Source: Mesobacillus subterraneus (lineage in GTDB: Bacteria > Bacillota > Bacilli > Bacillales > Cytobacillaceae). From it: 64,000 bases of DNA. Every line of letters begins with the position of its first letter. Position 1 is the stretch's first letter. Positions 44,461 through 53,779 of the stretch are shown piece after piece. The position numbers were made by a program, and so were the translations under genes. The notes beneath the pieces are model-generated. The model was not told the DNA's origin. It made no database searches and was given only the letters and a program-made list of their open reading frames with translations. Location of the stretch: NCBI RefSeq assembly GCF_023715485.1, contig NZ_JAMBOF010000007.1:62001-126000 (forward strand). The letters are read 5' to 3'.

Positions 44461-45558
44461 ATGACAAAAGAAGAGAATCGCTCCATCGAAGAAACGACAT
44501 CACAAGATGAAAATATGTCAATAGAAGATAGACTTTTAGACCTTCGTAAAAAATTGAATAAGGAATCCATTCATTCCAGTTTTAGATCCAAGCTGATCGG
44601 CGGCTTAAATGAGAAGGATGTTCTTAAATACATAGACGTTATAGAAGATAAATATCAGCATATAGAGGAGGAAATGAAAAAGAGTTTGTATGAGCTCGTT
44701 TCTTCGAGAGACCAATTGCAGAAGGAATTAGAAGCTTGCAGGACTGCAGCAATCGAAGAAAAAAAAAGCATGCAGGCCAGTCTGGAACAGGCTCAAAGAG
44801 ATTTATCCATCTATGTTGATAAATGCGGGGAATTGGAATTTACGATTCAATCGTTAAATGATAATAACAATACGCTCATTAACCAGTTACGGAATGAAAA
44901 TAGCCAATTGACAGTGGAACGGAAAGAGCTGGAGGCACAATTAGCTGCTTCAGGGTTGGTAACAGCAAAGCTAAAAGAGTATACAGCTGAAGTTGAACAA
45001 AAAAATAGTCTCCTGGAAGTAAAAATTGTAGAACTGGAAAAAGAACTTGAGCAGAAACCAGGCGTTGATCAGCAGAAATACCTGGCGAAAATTAAAGCCC
45101 TGGAGGATACGGCTGCGGAATATAAAGCTGAGATTGAAGAACATCGCAAAACCACCGCAAGGGCAGAAGAAGAGCTTAAGTTGAAAAAGGCTCAAGTCAC
45201 TAGCTGTAAAATCAGTGGTTTTAAAGACGAGGTATTTAATATCTACCAGCAACTGGACGCCCTTACCCAGGAGCAGGTGCAAATCAACAAGGAACTTCAG
45301 GAACAGCTGAGAATCGAACAGCTGCGAGCAAATAAGGCAGAACGGCATTTGGAAGTGCTGAATAAATGGGTTTCTCAGATGAAAGACAAATTGTACAGCG
45401 AACAAAACCTTTTCGAGGTCCAATTTAAGAAGATGGCGGAGAGATATACCCTGTTCCAGACTGATATAAATGATAGTTTTATAAACCTGCAAGAGCAGGA
45501 ATCATCATTGCTTAAAGCTGCGAATTTGGAGTCAGAAGAGGAGCTTGTTGAAGTCTAA
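44461..45558 (+). CDS. Coiled-coil protein with DivIVA-like N-terminal motif
   Basis: 365 residues. A disordered acidic N-terminus (about 1-35), then FRSKLIGGLNEKDVLKYID, which has the shape of the DivIVA/GpsB membrane-binding motif (F-R-x5-G...DV..YI), then almost continuous coiled coil from about 65 to 345 with heptads such as LRNENSQLTVERKELEAQL. Length and layout suggest a cytoskeletal or scaffold-type protein related to cell division or polarity, but no named family is certain. AGGAGG precedes ATG, and a strong terminator follows. Confidence 0.7.
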   Translation: MTKEENRSIEETTSQDENMSIEDRLLDLRKKLNKESIHSSFRSKLIGGLNEKDVLKYIDVIEDKYQHIEEEMKKSLYELVSSRDQLQKELEACRTAAIEEKKSMQASLEQAQRDLSIYVDKCGELEFTIQSLNDNNNTLINQLRNENSQLTVERKELEAQLAASGLVTAKLKEYTAEVEQKNSLLEVKIVELEKELEQKPGVDQQKYLAKIKALEDTAAEYKAEIEEHRKTTARAEEELKLKKAQVTSCKISGFKDEVFNIYQQLDALTQEQVQINKELQEQLRIEQLRANKAERHLEVLNKWVSQMKDKLYSEQNLFEVQFKKMAERYTLFQTDINDSFINLQEQESSLLKAANLESEEELVEV

Positions 45559-45601
45559 AAATTTATAGCTGTGAATTAATAATGGCAGATAATAATAGAA
45601 G

Positions 45602-45644
45602 GTGCCTGTCTTCCTGGAATCCAGGGTAAGACAGGCACTTTTTT
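45602..45644. terminator. Terminator between convergent coiled-coil and exchanger genes
   Basis: GTGCCTGTCTT and AAGACAGGCAC, with an inner CCTGG/CCAGG extension, followed by six Ts on the plus strand; weaker in the other direction. Confidence 0.9.
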
Positions 45645-45645
45645 C

Positions 45646-46602
45646 TTAATTTCTCAAGATAATAAAGACCAAATACGAAATATAAGCTACAGCAAGAATA
45701 ACTCCTTCAACTTTAGAAATCTTAAATCTGGTCCTGGAGAACAGCAACAGGACAAGTGTTAAGATGATCAACGCACCGATATCCATGAAGATTTTGTCAT
45801 TGACGGCTAAAGGTGAGATTGTTGCCGCTGCCCCGAGAACGAACAGGATATTGAAGATATTGCTGCCTACGATGTTTCCGAGCGCGATTTCGCTTTCTTT
45901 TTTCAGAGCGGCGGTTATCGACGTGATCAGCTCCGGCAGGGAGGTTCCGACTGCGACGATTGTCAGGCCTACAAGTGTTTCGCTCATCCCGATGGAAAGG
46001 GCGATTTTCGTTGCATTATCCACCACCAGGTCTCCGCCAAAAATGATGGCAGCCAGGCCTGCAAGGGTGAAGAGTATATTCTTTCCCCAAGTACCGCCGG
46101 CGGTTGCAGCAGCTGCATCTGGAACTTGTTCGCGGTTATTAATGGCGACCTCGATAATGTAATACAAAAAGATGATAAAGAAGAGCAGCAGGATGATTCC
46201 GTCACTTCTGTTAATCAGATTGGTGCCTGCAGCCTGAAGAGCAATGTCATTCGCCAGGACGGCTAACGCAACGCTGGCCAGCATCGTAAACGGGATTTCT
46301 TTACGGATTGTGGTTGTTTCAACCGATAACGGGTTGATCAATGCCGTAATCCCAACAACCAGAGTGATGTTAAAGATATTGCTCCCGATGACATTCCCCA
46401 GTGAAACGTCGCTGCTGCCTTCAAGTGCAGCGATAATACTGACGGTTGCCTCCGGCGAGCTCGTTCCGAACGCGACAATGGTCAAACCGACTAAGAGTGG
46501 CGGCACCCTCAGCAGCGCTGCAATCTTTGAAGCACCTACTACAAAATAATCCGCCCCTTTAATGAGCAGTGCAAAGCCTATAATCAACAGGACATATGTC
46601 AA
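45646..46602 (-). CDS. Sodium/calcium exchanger family protein (CaCA, YrbG-like)
   Basis: 318 residues and about ten membrane segments in two inverted halves. Each half has the alpha-repeat signature: VGLTIVAFGTSSPEATVSI near residue 38 and VGLTIVAVGTSLPELITSI near residue 210, with the cation-binding acidic residue in each. It should exchange Ca2+ (or K+) for Na+ or H+. The start appears to be TTG at 46602, with GGAG about 9 bases upstream; no in-frame ATG lies near. An overlapping ATATG is in another frame. Confidence 0.9.
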   Translation of the reverse strand: MTYVLLIIGFALLIKGADYFVVGASKIAALLRVPPLLVGLTIVAFGTSSPEATVSIIAALEGSSDVSLGNVIGSNIFNITLVVGITALINPLSVETTTIRKEIPFTMLASVALAVLANDIALQAAGTNLINRSDGIILLLFFIIFLYYIIEVAINNREQVPDAAAATAGGTWGKNILFTLAGLAAIIFGGDLVVDNATKIALSIGMSETLVGLTIVAVGTSLPELITSITAALKKESEIALGNIVGSNIFNILFVLGAAATISPLAVNDKIFMDIGALIILTLVLLLFSRTRFKISKVEGVILAVAYISYLVFIILRN

Positions 46603-46763
46603 TAATCATCACTCCAGTCACCGTTTTTATAAACTTTACGATAGCAAAAATCAGCTGCATTTGAAAATATGAAGGTGTTCATAGATGTCGACAAAAACTT
46701 ATCAATTTTTTTCAATAAAACTGTATAATGGAAAAACATAGAAACGAGTGATAGGGGGCAGCC

Positions 46764-47744
46764 ATGATGGAGTTATGGGATATTTATGATCAATACAGGC
46801 ATAAAACGGATCGGTTACATGAGAGAGGGCAGGAGATGAAGGAGGGGGATTATCACCTTGTCGTCCATGTTTGGATTATGAACGATAAAGGAGAATTCCT
46901 GATTCAAAAGCGGCAGCCATGGAAAAAAGGCTGGGCAAACATGTGGGATTCCTCAGCCGCCGGCTCTGCGATTGTTGGTGACAGCAGTGAACAGGCTGCG
47001 GTCCGCGAGGTAAAAGAAGAGCTTGGCATCGATTTGAATATCGCAGATGGGGAACGATTGTTTACTGTGAAATTTTCATGCGGATTCGATGATATTTGGC
47101 TGGTGAGGCAAAACGTAGCGATTGAAGATCTACACTTACAGGAAGAAGAGGTTGCTGACGCAAAATGGGCAAGTGAAGCGGAAATAAGGGAGATGGCGGA
47201 GAAGGGTGAATTCATTCCATTTAACTATTTCGACCTCTTGTTTGACTCGGTCAATTCCAATATTGTGCTAAAAAAGGCTTCCGTGGAGGATGCAGAGGAA
47301 CTATTGGCATTGCAAAAGGAAGTGTTCCAGCCTTTATATCAAAAATACAATGACCATGAAACAAGCCCGGCAACCCAAACAATGGAGCGGTTTTTAACAA
47401 GATTCGAGCGCGGTGAGTACTTCAAGATATTCTTTGAAGGCAAGATGGCAGGCAGCGTCTGCGTTTATGAAAAATCTCCAGGATTGATGAGGCTGCACAT
47501 TATTAATATTTTAGATAGATTCCATAACAAAGGCATCGCCCAGAAGGTCATGGTCCGGCTCGAGCTCATGTATCCAGAAGCAGATGCGTGGGAACTCGCC
47601 ACCATCATGTCAGAAGAACGGAACTGCTATCTGTATGAAAAAATGGGATATAAACAAAACGGTGACTTGAAAATCATCAATGATCAGATGACGCTCGTTG
47701 GGTACAGGAAAGAGACGGGTTTGAGAAAGATAGAAGTGATATAA
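46764..47744 (+). CDS. NUDIX hydrolase-GNAT acetyltransferase fusion
   Basis: 326 residues. The N-terminal part (about 1-165) is an isopentenyl-diphosphate-isomerase-like NUDIX domain: LWDIYDQYRHKT, HVWIMNDKGEFLIQKR and the box GSAIVGDSSEQAAVREVKEE, where the first acidic position of GX5E is Asp rather than Glu and the REVKEELGI core is intact. The C-terminal part (about 170-326) is a GNAT domain with RFHNKGIAQKVMVRLE for acetyl-CoA binding and CYLYEKMGYK. It could act on a nucleotide or isoprenoid diphosphate and acetylate a linked product. No neighbour suggests a pathway. GGGGGC precedes ATG. Confidence 0.87.
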   Translation: MMELWDIYDQYRHKTDRLHERGQEMKEGDYHLVVHVWIMNDKGEFLIQKRQPWKKGWANMWDSSAAGSAIVGDSSEQAAVREVKEELGIDLNIADGERLFTVKFSCGFDDIWLVRQNVAIEDLHLQEEEVADAKWASEAEIREMAEKGEFIPFNYFDLLFDSVNSNIVLKKASVEDAEELLALQKEVFQPLYQKYNDHETSPATQTMERFLTRFERGEYFKIFFEGKMAGSVCVYEKSPGLMRLHIINILDRFHNKGIAQKVMVRLELMYPEADAWELATIMSEERNCYLYEKMGYKQNGDLKIINDQMTLVGYRKETGLRKIEVI

Positions 47745-47795
47745 AACTCATTTATGTGGCGGGACAAAGAAAAAAAGCTAATGAAATGGTTTAAT

Positions 47796-48090
47796 GGACA
47801 TTTCAGAATGAAGTGGCAGTCAAAATGTCTAAGAAACAGGATTTAATGGACATTTTAGAATGAAGAGGCTGCTAAAATGTCTAAGAAACAGGGTTTAATG
47901 GTCATTTCAGAATGAAGAGGCTGCTAAAATGTCTAAGAAACAGGGTTTAATGGACATTTCAGAATGAAGTGATAGTTAAAATGTCTAAGAAATAGGATTT
48001 AATGGACATTTCAGAATGAAGAGGCAGCCAAAATGTCTAAGAAAGAGAGTTTTATGGACGTTTCCGAATGAATGGATCAAAATATCTAAA
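47796..48090. repeat. Array 5: six units of a 52-bp tandem repeat with a 9-10-bp inverted repeat in each
   Basis: GGACATTT(C/T)AGAATGAAG begins at 47796, 47848, 47900, 47952, 48004 and 48056, exactly 52 bases apart. Each unit has GACATTTTAG and CTAAAATGTC (or close forms) facing each other about 14 bases apart, so it is really two 26-bp halves in opposite orientation. It lies after the NUDIX-GNAT gene and runs into a bidirectional terminator. No coding support. Confidence 0.93.
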
Positions 48091-48129
48091 AAAGGACGGC
48101 CCTCCTAGCTGGAGTGAGCCGTCCTTTTT
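48088..48129. terminator. Bidirectional terminator after array 5
   Basis: AAAAAGGACGGC and GCCGTCCTTTTT with an inner CTCC/GGAG extension. Serves dtpT on the minus strand and transcripts crossing array 5 on the plus strand. Confidence 0.9.
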
Positions 48130-48140
48130 GTCATTTTGAA

Positions 48141-49634
48141 TTATTTAATACCCTTCATGTACGCCTGGATCTTTGGAGACATAACGAACAGGATGATACC
48201 TAGAACGATGGATGCTCCACCGATTGTTCCGAAATAAGTCATTTCGGTTTCAGGTGAGTAGAACTTAACAATCTGTGCGTTGATTGCTTGTGCTGCAGCA
48301 CTTGCAAGGAACCAGAGGCTCATTGTTTGTGCAGAGAAAGCAGCTGGCGCTAATTTAGTTGTTGCTGACAGACCTACTGGTGAAATCAGCAATTCCCCGA
48401 ATACAACGATCAAATAGCTAAGAACTAACCAAATTGGGCTAACCAAAGCATCAGTGCCTGTGAAGTAACCAGGGATTAAGATGACTAGGAATGAAAGACC
48501 AGCGAACATCAATGAGAATGAGAATTTCTTCGGAATTGATGGCTGGCGATCACCCATCTTCACCCAGAAGCCAGCGAAAATCGGTGCGAAAATGATAATG
48601 AATAACGGGTTCAGTGATTGGAAAAATGCTGGTGAAATTGTAAAGCCAGCAAATTCTAATTGAGTACGCTTGTCCGCATAGTTAGCAAGGATCGTTGAAC
48701 CCTGCTCCTGGATTGCCCAGAACATGACCGCTGCAAGGAAAAGCGGGATGTAAGCAAGTACCCTTGAACGCTCAACCTCAGTTGTTTTAGGGCTGCGATA
48801 CATAACGATAAAGTAAATAGTAGGAATAACGATACCAAGAATTGTAACAATGTTGATAAAGCTTTCGAATGTTAAAAGTCCAGCCGGAATTAATACTGCT
48901 GCAAGAATTCCTAGAACAACTACTCCCAGACCAATCCAAGTGAAAGTCTTTTTCTTTTCTTCAGGTGATAATGGATTTGAAACCACTGTACCTGCAAGGC
49001 CAAGATTCTTTTTCTTTGTCATCATAAATACAACAAGTCCCAAGAACATACCGAATGCTGCAATAGCGAAACCATAGTGGAAGTTATACTTCTCAGATAC
49101 AGCACCTACGATTAGCGGCGCAAGGAATGCACCTGCGTTGATTCCCATGTAGAAAATCGTGAAACCTGCATCACGGCGCTGGTCAGATTCGCTGTACATT
49201 TCACCAACAACAGTCGAAACGTTCGGCTTCAGCATACCTGTACCGATTACAATCAAGACCATTGATACGAAGAACATGGAAACGCTACCAGGAATCGCTA
49301 ACGCAATATGACCAAGCATGATTAATATTCCGCCGTAGAACACGGCTTTGGATGTACCGAAAATACGGTCAGCCAGCCATCCTCCGATGATACCGGACAT
49401 ATAAACTAGAGATCCGTAAATGGACATGATGGAAAGAGCTAGTGTTTCATCAAGGCCCAAACCACCTTTAGATACTTCATAGTACATGTAATAAACCAGG
49501 ATCGCTCTCATTCCATAGTAAGAAAAGCGCTCCCAAAACTCAGTGAAGAAAAGTGTGAAAAGTCCCTTTGGATGACCAAAGAATCCTCTTTGAGGTACAC
49601 TATCCACAATTTTCTGCCTATTAAAGTTTGACAT
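48141..49634 (-). CDS. dtpT: POT-family di/tripeptide:proton symporter
   Basis: 497 residues, about 14 hydrophobic segments. POT/PTR signature FFTEFWERFSYYGMRAIL (the ExxERFxYY motif) near residue 30, GGWLADRIFGTSKAV and FTIFYMGINAGAFLAPL, as in Lactococcus DtpT. It imports di- and tripeptides with protons. GGGAGGGG precedes ATG, and a good sigma-A promoter is found upstream (49662-49690). Single gene with a shared terminator. The dtpT name is by family similarity. Confidence 0.92.
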   Translation of the reverse strand: MSNFNRQKIVDSVPQRGFFGHPKGLFTLFFTEFWERFSYYGMRAILVYYMYYEVSKGGLGLDETLALSIMSIYGSLVYMSGIIGGWLADRIFGTSKAVFYGGILIMLGHIALAIPGSVSMFFVSMVLIVIGTGMLKPNVSTVVGEMYSESDQRRDAGFTIFYMGINAGAFLAPLIVGAVSEKYNFHYGFAIAAFGMFLGLVVFMMTKKKNLGLAGTVVSNPLSPEEKKKTFTWIGLGVVVLGILAAVLIPAGLLTFESFINIVTILGIVIPTIYFIVMYRSPKTTEVERSRVLAYIPLFLAAVMFWAIQEQGSTILANYADKRTQLEFAGFTISPAFFQSLNPLFIIIFAPIFAGFWVKMGDRQPSIPKKFSFSLMFAGLSFLVILIPGYFTGTDALVSPIWLVLSYLIVVFGELLISPVGLSATTKLAPAAFSAQTMSLWFLASAAAQAINAQIVKFYSPETEMTYFGTIGGASIVLGIILFVMSPKIQAYMKGIK

Positions 49635-49661
49635 GTTTACCCCTCCCTGTTTTCATATTCT

Positions 49662-49690
49662 AGAATACTTATTGTAGTACGAATTGTCAA
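49662..49690 (-). promoter_or_regulatory. sigma-A promoter of the peptide transporter gene
   Basis: On the minus strand TTGACA, 17 bases, TATTCT. Nothing else clear is visible in the 309-base gap to 49943 apart from AT-rich promoter-like sequence for the DUF305 gene. Confidence 0.75.
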
Positions 49691-49943
49691 AAACAATATC
49701 AGGAAATCTAATGAAGAACCTTGATATATAAGGGTTTTAACTCACTTTTCGCGAGAAGAAAGTTTTTTAAAAATTATTCAAATAATAAGATTAAAAAGAA
49801 TAATCAGTTAATTAAGTAAAATTATACCATGGCAGCCAAATACTCTTTACCCTATTTTTATAAAATCAAACAGAAGAATTAAATGAATATGTATTAGACA
49901 GGAGGGTATGCAAATAATACAAGTCTGAAAAGGGGGGGAATCA

Positions 49944-50402
49944 ATGAAAAATAACTATGGCAGATTTGGCCTGATGGTTTTAACGTCAACGATCATCATG
50001 CTGATTCTGATGTATTTTAATACGTACAGGATTGATCATATATTCTTTAGCGAAACAAGATTTTACATGGCATTGGTTATGGGTGGTGTGATGGCGATTA
50101 TTATGCTTGCCTTCATGCAGAAGATGTACACGAATAAGAAGGTTAATCTCGGTATTTATATGGGGAGTGCGCTGTTAATTGCAGTTTCACTTTTCCTAGT
50201 ACGCAGCCAGGCCACTGTAGATGACACTTCTTGGATGAAAGCAATGATTCCTCATCATTCCATTGCAATCCTAACAAGCGAACGTGCCAATATCGAAGAT
50301 CCTCGTGTTCAAAAGCTTGCTGATGAGATCATCAAAGCCCAGCGTAAAGAAATCAGTGAAATGAAGAAACTGATTAAAGACCTCGAAGAGAAGGAAGATT
50401 GA
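49944..50402 (+). CDS. DUF305 membrane protein
   Basis: 152 residues with three N-terminal hydrophobic segments (about 8-28, 38-58, 70-88), then an extracytoplasmic helical DUF305 region with WMKAMIPHHSIAILTSERA, where the paired His are the likely metal ligands, and a charged helical tail. DUF305 proteins are often linked to copper or other metal handling, though the function is not firmly known. AAGGGGGGG precedes ATG, and a terminator follows. Confidence 0.85.
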   Translation: MKNNYGRFGLMVLTSTIIMLILMYFNTYRIDHIFFSETRFYMALVMGGVMAIIMLAFMQKMYTNKKVNLGIYMGSALLIAVSLFLVRSQATVDDTSWMKAMIPHHSIAILTSERANIEDPRVQKLADEIIKAQRKEISEMKKLIKDLEEKED

Positions 50403-50420
50403 CATTAATCGAAGTAAAGA

Positions 50421-50451
50421 GGCCATTCCTTTATCTGAATGGTTTTTTTTT
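50421..50451 (+). terminator. Terminator of the DUF305 gene
   Basis: CCATTC/GAATGG hairpin followed by nine Ts. Confidence 0.75.
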
Positions 50452-50525
50452 GCTGTGCATGGAGCAGGGAATTCTGTTCGACTTAGCGAATAGTCGTTGA
50501 GGAGAAAATGATTGGAGAGAGTCAT

Positions 50526-51365
50526 ATGAATACAAAGTTAATTTTAGTAGAGGGTCTCCCTGGCTCCGGGAAATCAACAACTGCGGGGCTTATTAAAGAA
50601 ATCCTGGTGGAGCAGAATGTGAAGGCTGAGCTATATATGGAAGGAAATCTGGATCACCCAGCAGATTATGAAGGAGTTGCTTATTTTACAGAAAAGGAAT
50701 TCGAAGATCTTCTTGCATTAAGCGGCAGTCTAAGCAAAGTTTTTCAAGATAGAGTCATCGTTAAAAAAGGACGCTATCTGCTGCCATATATGAAGATAAA
50801 ATCAGAGTCAGGTGATGGTTTTCCTGACGATTTATTGGTTTCGATTTCTAAAAAGGATATATACGAACTGCCGCTTGATCAGCATGTCGCAATTATTACA
50901 GAGAGCTGGGAGGAGTTTGCGAAAAAAGCCGCTGCAGAAGAAAAAGTCTATATTTTCGAGTGTTGTTTTATCCAAAATCCTTTGACAGTCGGCATGATCA
51001 AGTATGGAGCACCAGATGAAGTGACGATTAGCTATGTTGAAAAAACAGCTGAATTTATCAAAAATCTCAACCCATTGCTCGTTTATGTCAAACAGGAGGA
51101 CGTTGAGAAATCGTTCCGTAAGGCAGTTACTGAAAGACCTGAGGTTTGGTTCAATGGGTTTGTCCATTACTACACCTCTCAAGGATATGGGGCTCAAAAA
51201 GAATTGAGCGGACTTGAGGGCACGATTGAAGTACTTAGGGAAAGACAAAAGCTAGAGTTTGAGATTCTCGACCGCTTAAGCATGCCAACGGTTATCGTTG
51301 ATAATTCTCGGTTTGAGCTTAATGAGCATAAGGGAAGACTGAAGGGGATTCTTAAAACCTGTTAA
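50526..51365 (+). CDS. P-loop kinase-like protein
   Basis: 279 residues from ATG 50526, which has TTGGAGAG upstream; an earlier in-frame ATG at 50508 forms part of the ribosome site region. Walker A is GLPGSGKSTT at residues 9-18. The remainder (CCFIQNPLT, then NLNPLLVYVKQEDVEKSFRKA as a possible LID/Walker B-like part) fits an AAA_33/zeta-toxin-like small-molecule kinase fold. No substrate can be named, and no antitoxin partner is adjacent. A resistance-type or metabolic kinase is possible. Confidence 0.75.
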   Translation: MNTKLILVEGLPGSGKSTTAGLIKEILVEQNVKAELYMEGNLDHPADYEGVAYFTEKEFEDLLALSGSLSKVFQDRVIVKKGRYLLPYMKIKSESGDGFPDDLLVSISKKDIYELPLDQHVAIITESWEEFAKKAAAEEKVYIFECCFIQNPLTVGMIKYGAPDEVTISYVEKTAEFIKNLNPLLVYVKQEDVEKSFRKAVTERPEVWFNGFVHYYTSQGYGAQKELSGLEGTIEVLRERQKLEFEILDRLSMPTVIVDNSRFELNEHKGRLKGILKTC

Positions 51366-51509
51366 GTTGCACTCGGAATAATTGAATACCTTAGTTCATT
51401 GAAGAAGAGGCGAATCGGCACCTAATTTCAGCAGCACTATGGTCTATTGCTGCCTGTCATGCGCTTTTTTACAATTGAGTAACTAATGCCATCTCTATTG
51501 AATGAAGAA

Positions 51510-51546
51510 GAAAGAACCTGTTCCCATTAGTGGAACAGGCTCTTTC
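51510..51546 (-). terminator. Terminator of the collagen-like gene
   Basis: AAAGAACCTGTTCC and GGAACAGGCTCTTT form a stem with a 7-base loop; T-rich on the minus strand. Confidence 0.82.
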
Positions 51547-51557
51547 AAGTGTTTGAA

Positions 51558-51956
51558 TTACCTCAACCCATACATTTGCATGCATTGATAAACACATTGA
51601 GTGTACATAGCATCGTTATTGTTATAGTTTGCATAACAATTGCTTATACACTGTTGATAGGAGCCATGTGTGCCGAATTGTCCCGGTGCACCTCCCCATG
51701 GCTGCGGTTGTCCATGTGGACCAGTCCAAGGCTGGCCAGATGGAGTTGGCCAATGAGGCTGAGGGCCCGTCCATGGGCCGGAAGGTGTTGGACCAAATGG
51801 TTGCCATGGCTGCCCGGAAGGTCCAGGTCCAAAGGGACCCAGCCCGCCAGGTCCAAGCGGTCCAATAGTTCCTGGACCCAGCCCGTCAGGCCCGACCCAT
51901 TGTCCCGGAATTCCAGAAGGACCGAAACCGCCAGGAGTAAATGGATTAAAAGTCAT
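51558..51956 (-). CDS. Collagen-like Gly/Pro-rich protein with Cys tail
   Basis: 132 residues from ATG 51956 with AAAGGTG upstream. Residues about 5-95 are GPX-like and PSGxPW repeats (GPGGLGPFGPGPSGQP, PTPSGPWTGP). The C-terminal ~35 residues are globular, with CISNCY and CVYQCM, two CxxxC pairs that could form disulfides or bind metal. The absence of a signal peptide and this composition suit a spore-coat or exosporium component assembled in the mother cell. No clear sporulation promoter was found. Real gene likely, with its own terminator. Confidence 0.75.
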   Translation of the reverse strand: MTFNPFTPGGFGPSGIPGQWVGPDGLGPGTIGPLGPGGLGPFGPGPSGQPWQPFGPTPSGPWTGPQPHWPTPSGQPWTGPHGQPQPWGGAPGQFGTHGSYQQCISNCYANYNNNDAMYTQCVYQCMQMYGLR

Positions 51957-52129
51957 TCTTTTCACACCTTTCTTTATAGAATGGTTTTTATTACACTATT
52001 CATTTCTTGGGAAGGTGTGATTTCGTGAAAAAGGCATTTGGCTGCTGCCTAAAAGTAAAATCATATTGAAAGAGGGATTTTAATATTTTTAGAGAAAGAT
52101 AGATATAAAAAAATACGGCGGTGAGCAGG

Positions 52130-53623
52130 ATGAAGGGGTTTCAATACAAAGCTTACGATGGTTTGGGACTTGGGGAACTGGTGAGGAAGAAAGAAGTCCA
52201 ACCGATCGAATTAGTTGAAGAAGCGATTAGATTAACAGATTTGCTTAACCCTAAAATAAATGCTGTCATCAATAAAATGTATGGCCAGGCGCGTAAGACT
52301 GCAAGGACTGAGTGTAGGGGCGCTTTTGCCGGGGTGCCTATGCTGCTCAAGGATATATCGCAGGAACTGGAAGGGGAACCAGTCACCGCAGGTTCGAAGG
52401 CTTTTCAATCATATCGAGCTAAAACAGATTCAGAGTATGTAAGAAGACTAAGGAAAGCTGGAGTTGTCTTCCTTGGCCAGACGAATGTCCCTGAATTTGC
52501 CTTAGTCGCTGTAACGGAACCCGCTCATTACGGTCCAACACGTAATCCGTGGAATCTAAATCACACTCCAGGCGGTTCAAGCGGGGGTTCCGGAGCGGCA
52601 GTGGCATCCGGGATTGTTCCGATCGCAGGTGCCAATGATGGTGGAGGTTCAATCAGGATTCCTGCTGCTTACTGCGGTATATTTGGACTGAAGCCTACAA
52701 GAGGTCGGACACCCGTTGGCCCGAATTATGGAAGGGCGTGGCAGGGGGCTTCTGCGGAACATGTTCTGACTCGCACTGTCCGGGACAGCGCGGCTATGCT
52801 TGATGAACTGCAGGGCTATGAAAAAGCAGGCGCATTCTCGGTTCTGCCTTTTGAAGGGAGTTATCTGAAGGCGGCAAGCACTCCGGTGGACAAAAAACTA
52901 CGGATTGCATTTTCAGTTAAATCGCCTATTGGCACGGACGTTCACCCTGAATGCATAGAGGCAGTTTTAAATACCGCAAAACTCCTGGAGTCGATGGGGC
53001 ACCAAGTTGAAGAAATGGATGCACCTGTGGATGGCCATAAAATAGCAAAAAGTTATTTAACGATGTACTTCGGAGAGACGGCAGCCGTTTTAGCAACACT
53101 GGGGGAAGTTCTTGGGCGAAAAGCCACTCCATCGGATGTTGAGCCGACCACCTGGCTATTGGGCCTGCTCGGTAAAGCAACAACAGCGGAGGAATTTGTC
53201 CTCAGCATCAGGGAATGGGATAAAGCGGCTCATCTGATGGAAACCTTCCATGAAAAATACGACTTTTATCTGACCCCGACGACAGCATTTCCGCCAGCAA
53301 AAATTGGCGAACTTGAACCAACATCATCTGAAAAGTTCCTGATCAGTACAGTAGGAAAAATGGGTTTTGGAGGACTGTTGAAAAAAGCTGGAATCGTCGA
53401 CCAAATTGCCCAAAAGAATCTTGCACGCACACCATTCACCCAACTCGCTAACCTGACAGGCCAGCCAGCCATGTCCCTGCCGCTGCACCTGACAAAAGAT
53501 GGACTGCCTGTCGGAGTGCAGGTCATGGCAGCAAGAGGACGCGAAGATCTACTGTTGCAGCTGGCAGGCGAGCTTGAGCAATCTGAATACTGGCTGGATG
53601 TACGGGAGAATACGTTGTACTAA
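52130..53623 (+). CDS. Amidase (amidase-signature family)
   Basis: 497 residues from ATG 52130; a GTG three codons earlier is possible, but GGTGAG suits the ATG. Amidase-signature Ser-cisSer-Lys triad: K74 in MLLKDIS, S150 in TPGGSSGGSG and S174 in DGGGSIRIPAA. Cytosolic. Hydrolyses carboxamides; related to GatA and to 6-aminohexanoate cyclic dimer hydrolase-like amidases. With no gatB or gatC beside it and with its own divergence, it is probably catabolic rather than the tRNA amidotransferase subunit. The MBL-fold gene follows after about 150 bases. Confidence 0.9.
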   Translation: MKGFQYKAYDGLGLGELVRKKEVQPIELVEEAIRLTDLLNPKINAVINKMYGQARKTARTECRGAFAGVPMLLKDISQELEGEPVTAGSKAFQSYRAKTDSEYVRRLRKAGVVFLGQTNVPEFALVAVTEPAHYGPTRNPWNLNHTPGGSSGGSGAAVASGIVPIAGANDGGGSIRIPAAYCGIFGLKPTRGRTPVGPNYGRAWQGASAEHVLTRTVRDSAAMLDELQGYEKAGAFSVLPFEGSYLKAASTPVDKKLRIAFSVKSPIGTDVHPECIEAVLNTAKLLESMGHQVEEMDAPVDGHKIAKSYLTMYFGETAAVLATLGEVLGRKATPSDVEPTTWLLGLLGKATTAEEFVLSIREWDKAAHLMETFHEKYDFYLTPTTAFPPAKIGELEPTSSEKFLISTVGKMGFGGLLKKAGIVDQIAQKNLARTPFTQLANLTGQPAMSLPLHLTKDGLPVGVQVMAARGREDLLLQLAGELEQSEYWLDVRENTLY

Positions 53624-53779
53624 TCAAGCTGCACAAAAAAACGAATGTCATTAGAAGCAATGGTGTTGCATAACATCATGAGGGATTACTTTTATTCGCT
53701 AGATTGGAAGAGAGAATACATATATCTTACAAGTGATTTTCCTATCAGCGGAATATCGATAAAGGCAGGAGGCAAAGTA

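Noticed and set aside
50526-51365. Zeta-toxin-like kinase as a toxin-antitoxin system
   Set aside because: No small antitoxin gene is next to it, and an isolated P-loop kinase is more likely metabolic.
53645-53779. 45-codon extension of the MBL-fold protein
   Set aside because: Perfect AGGAGG directly before ATG 53780, and MBL homologues begin near there.
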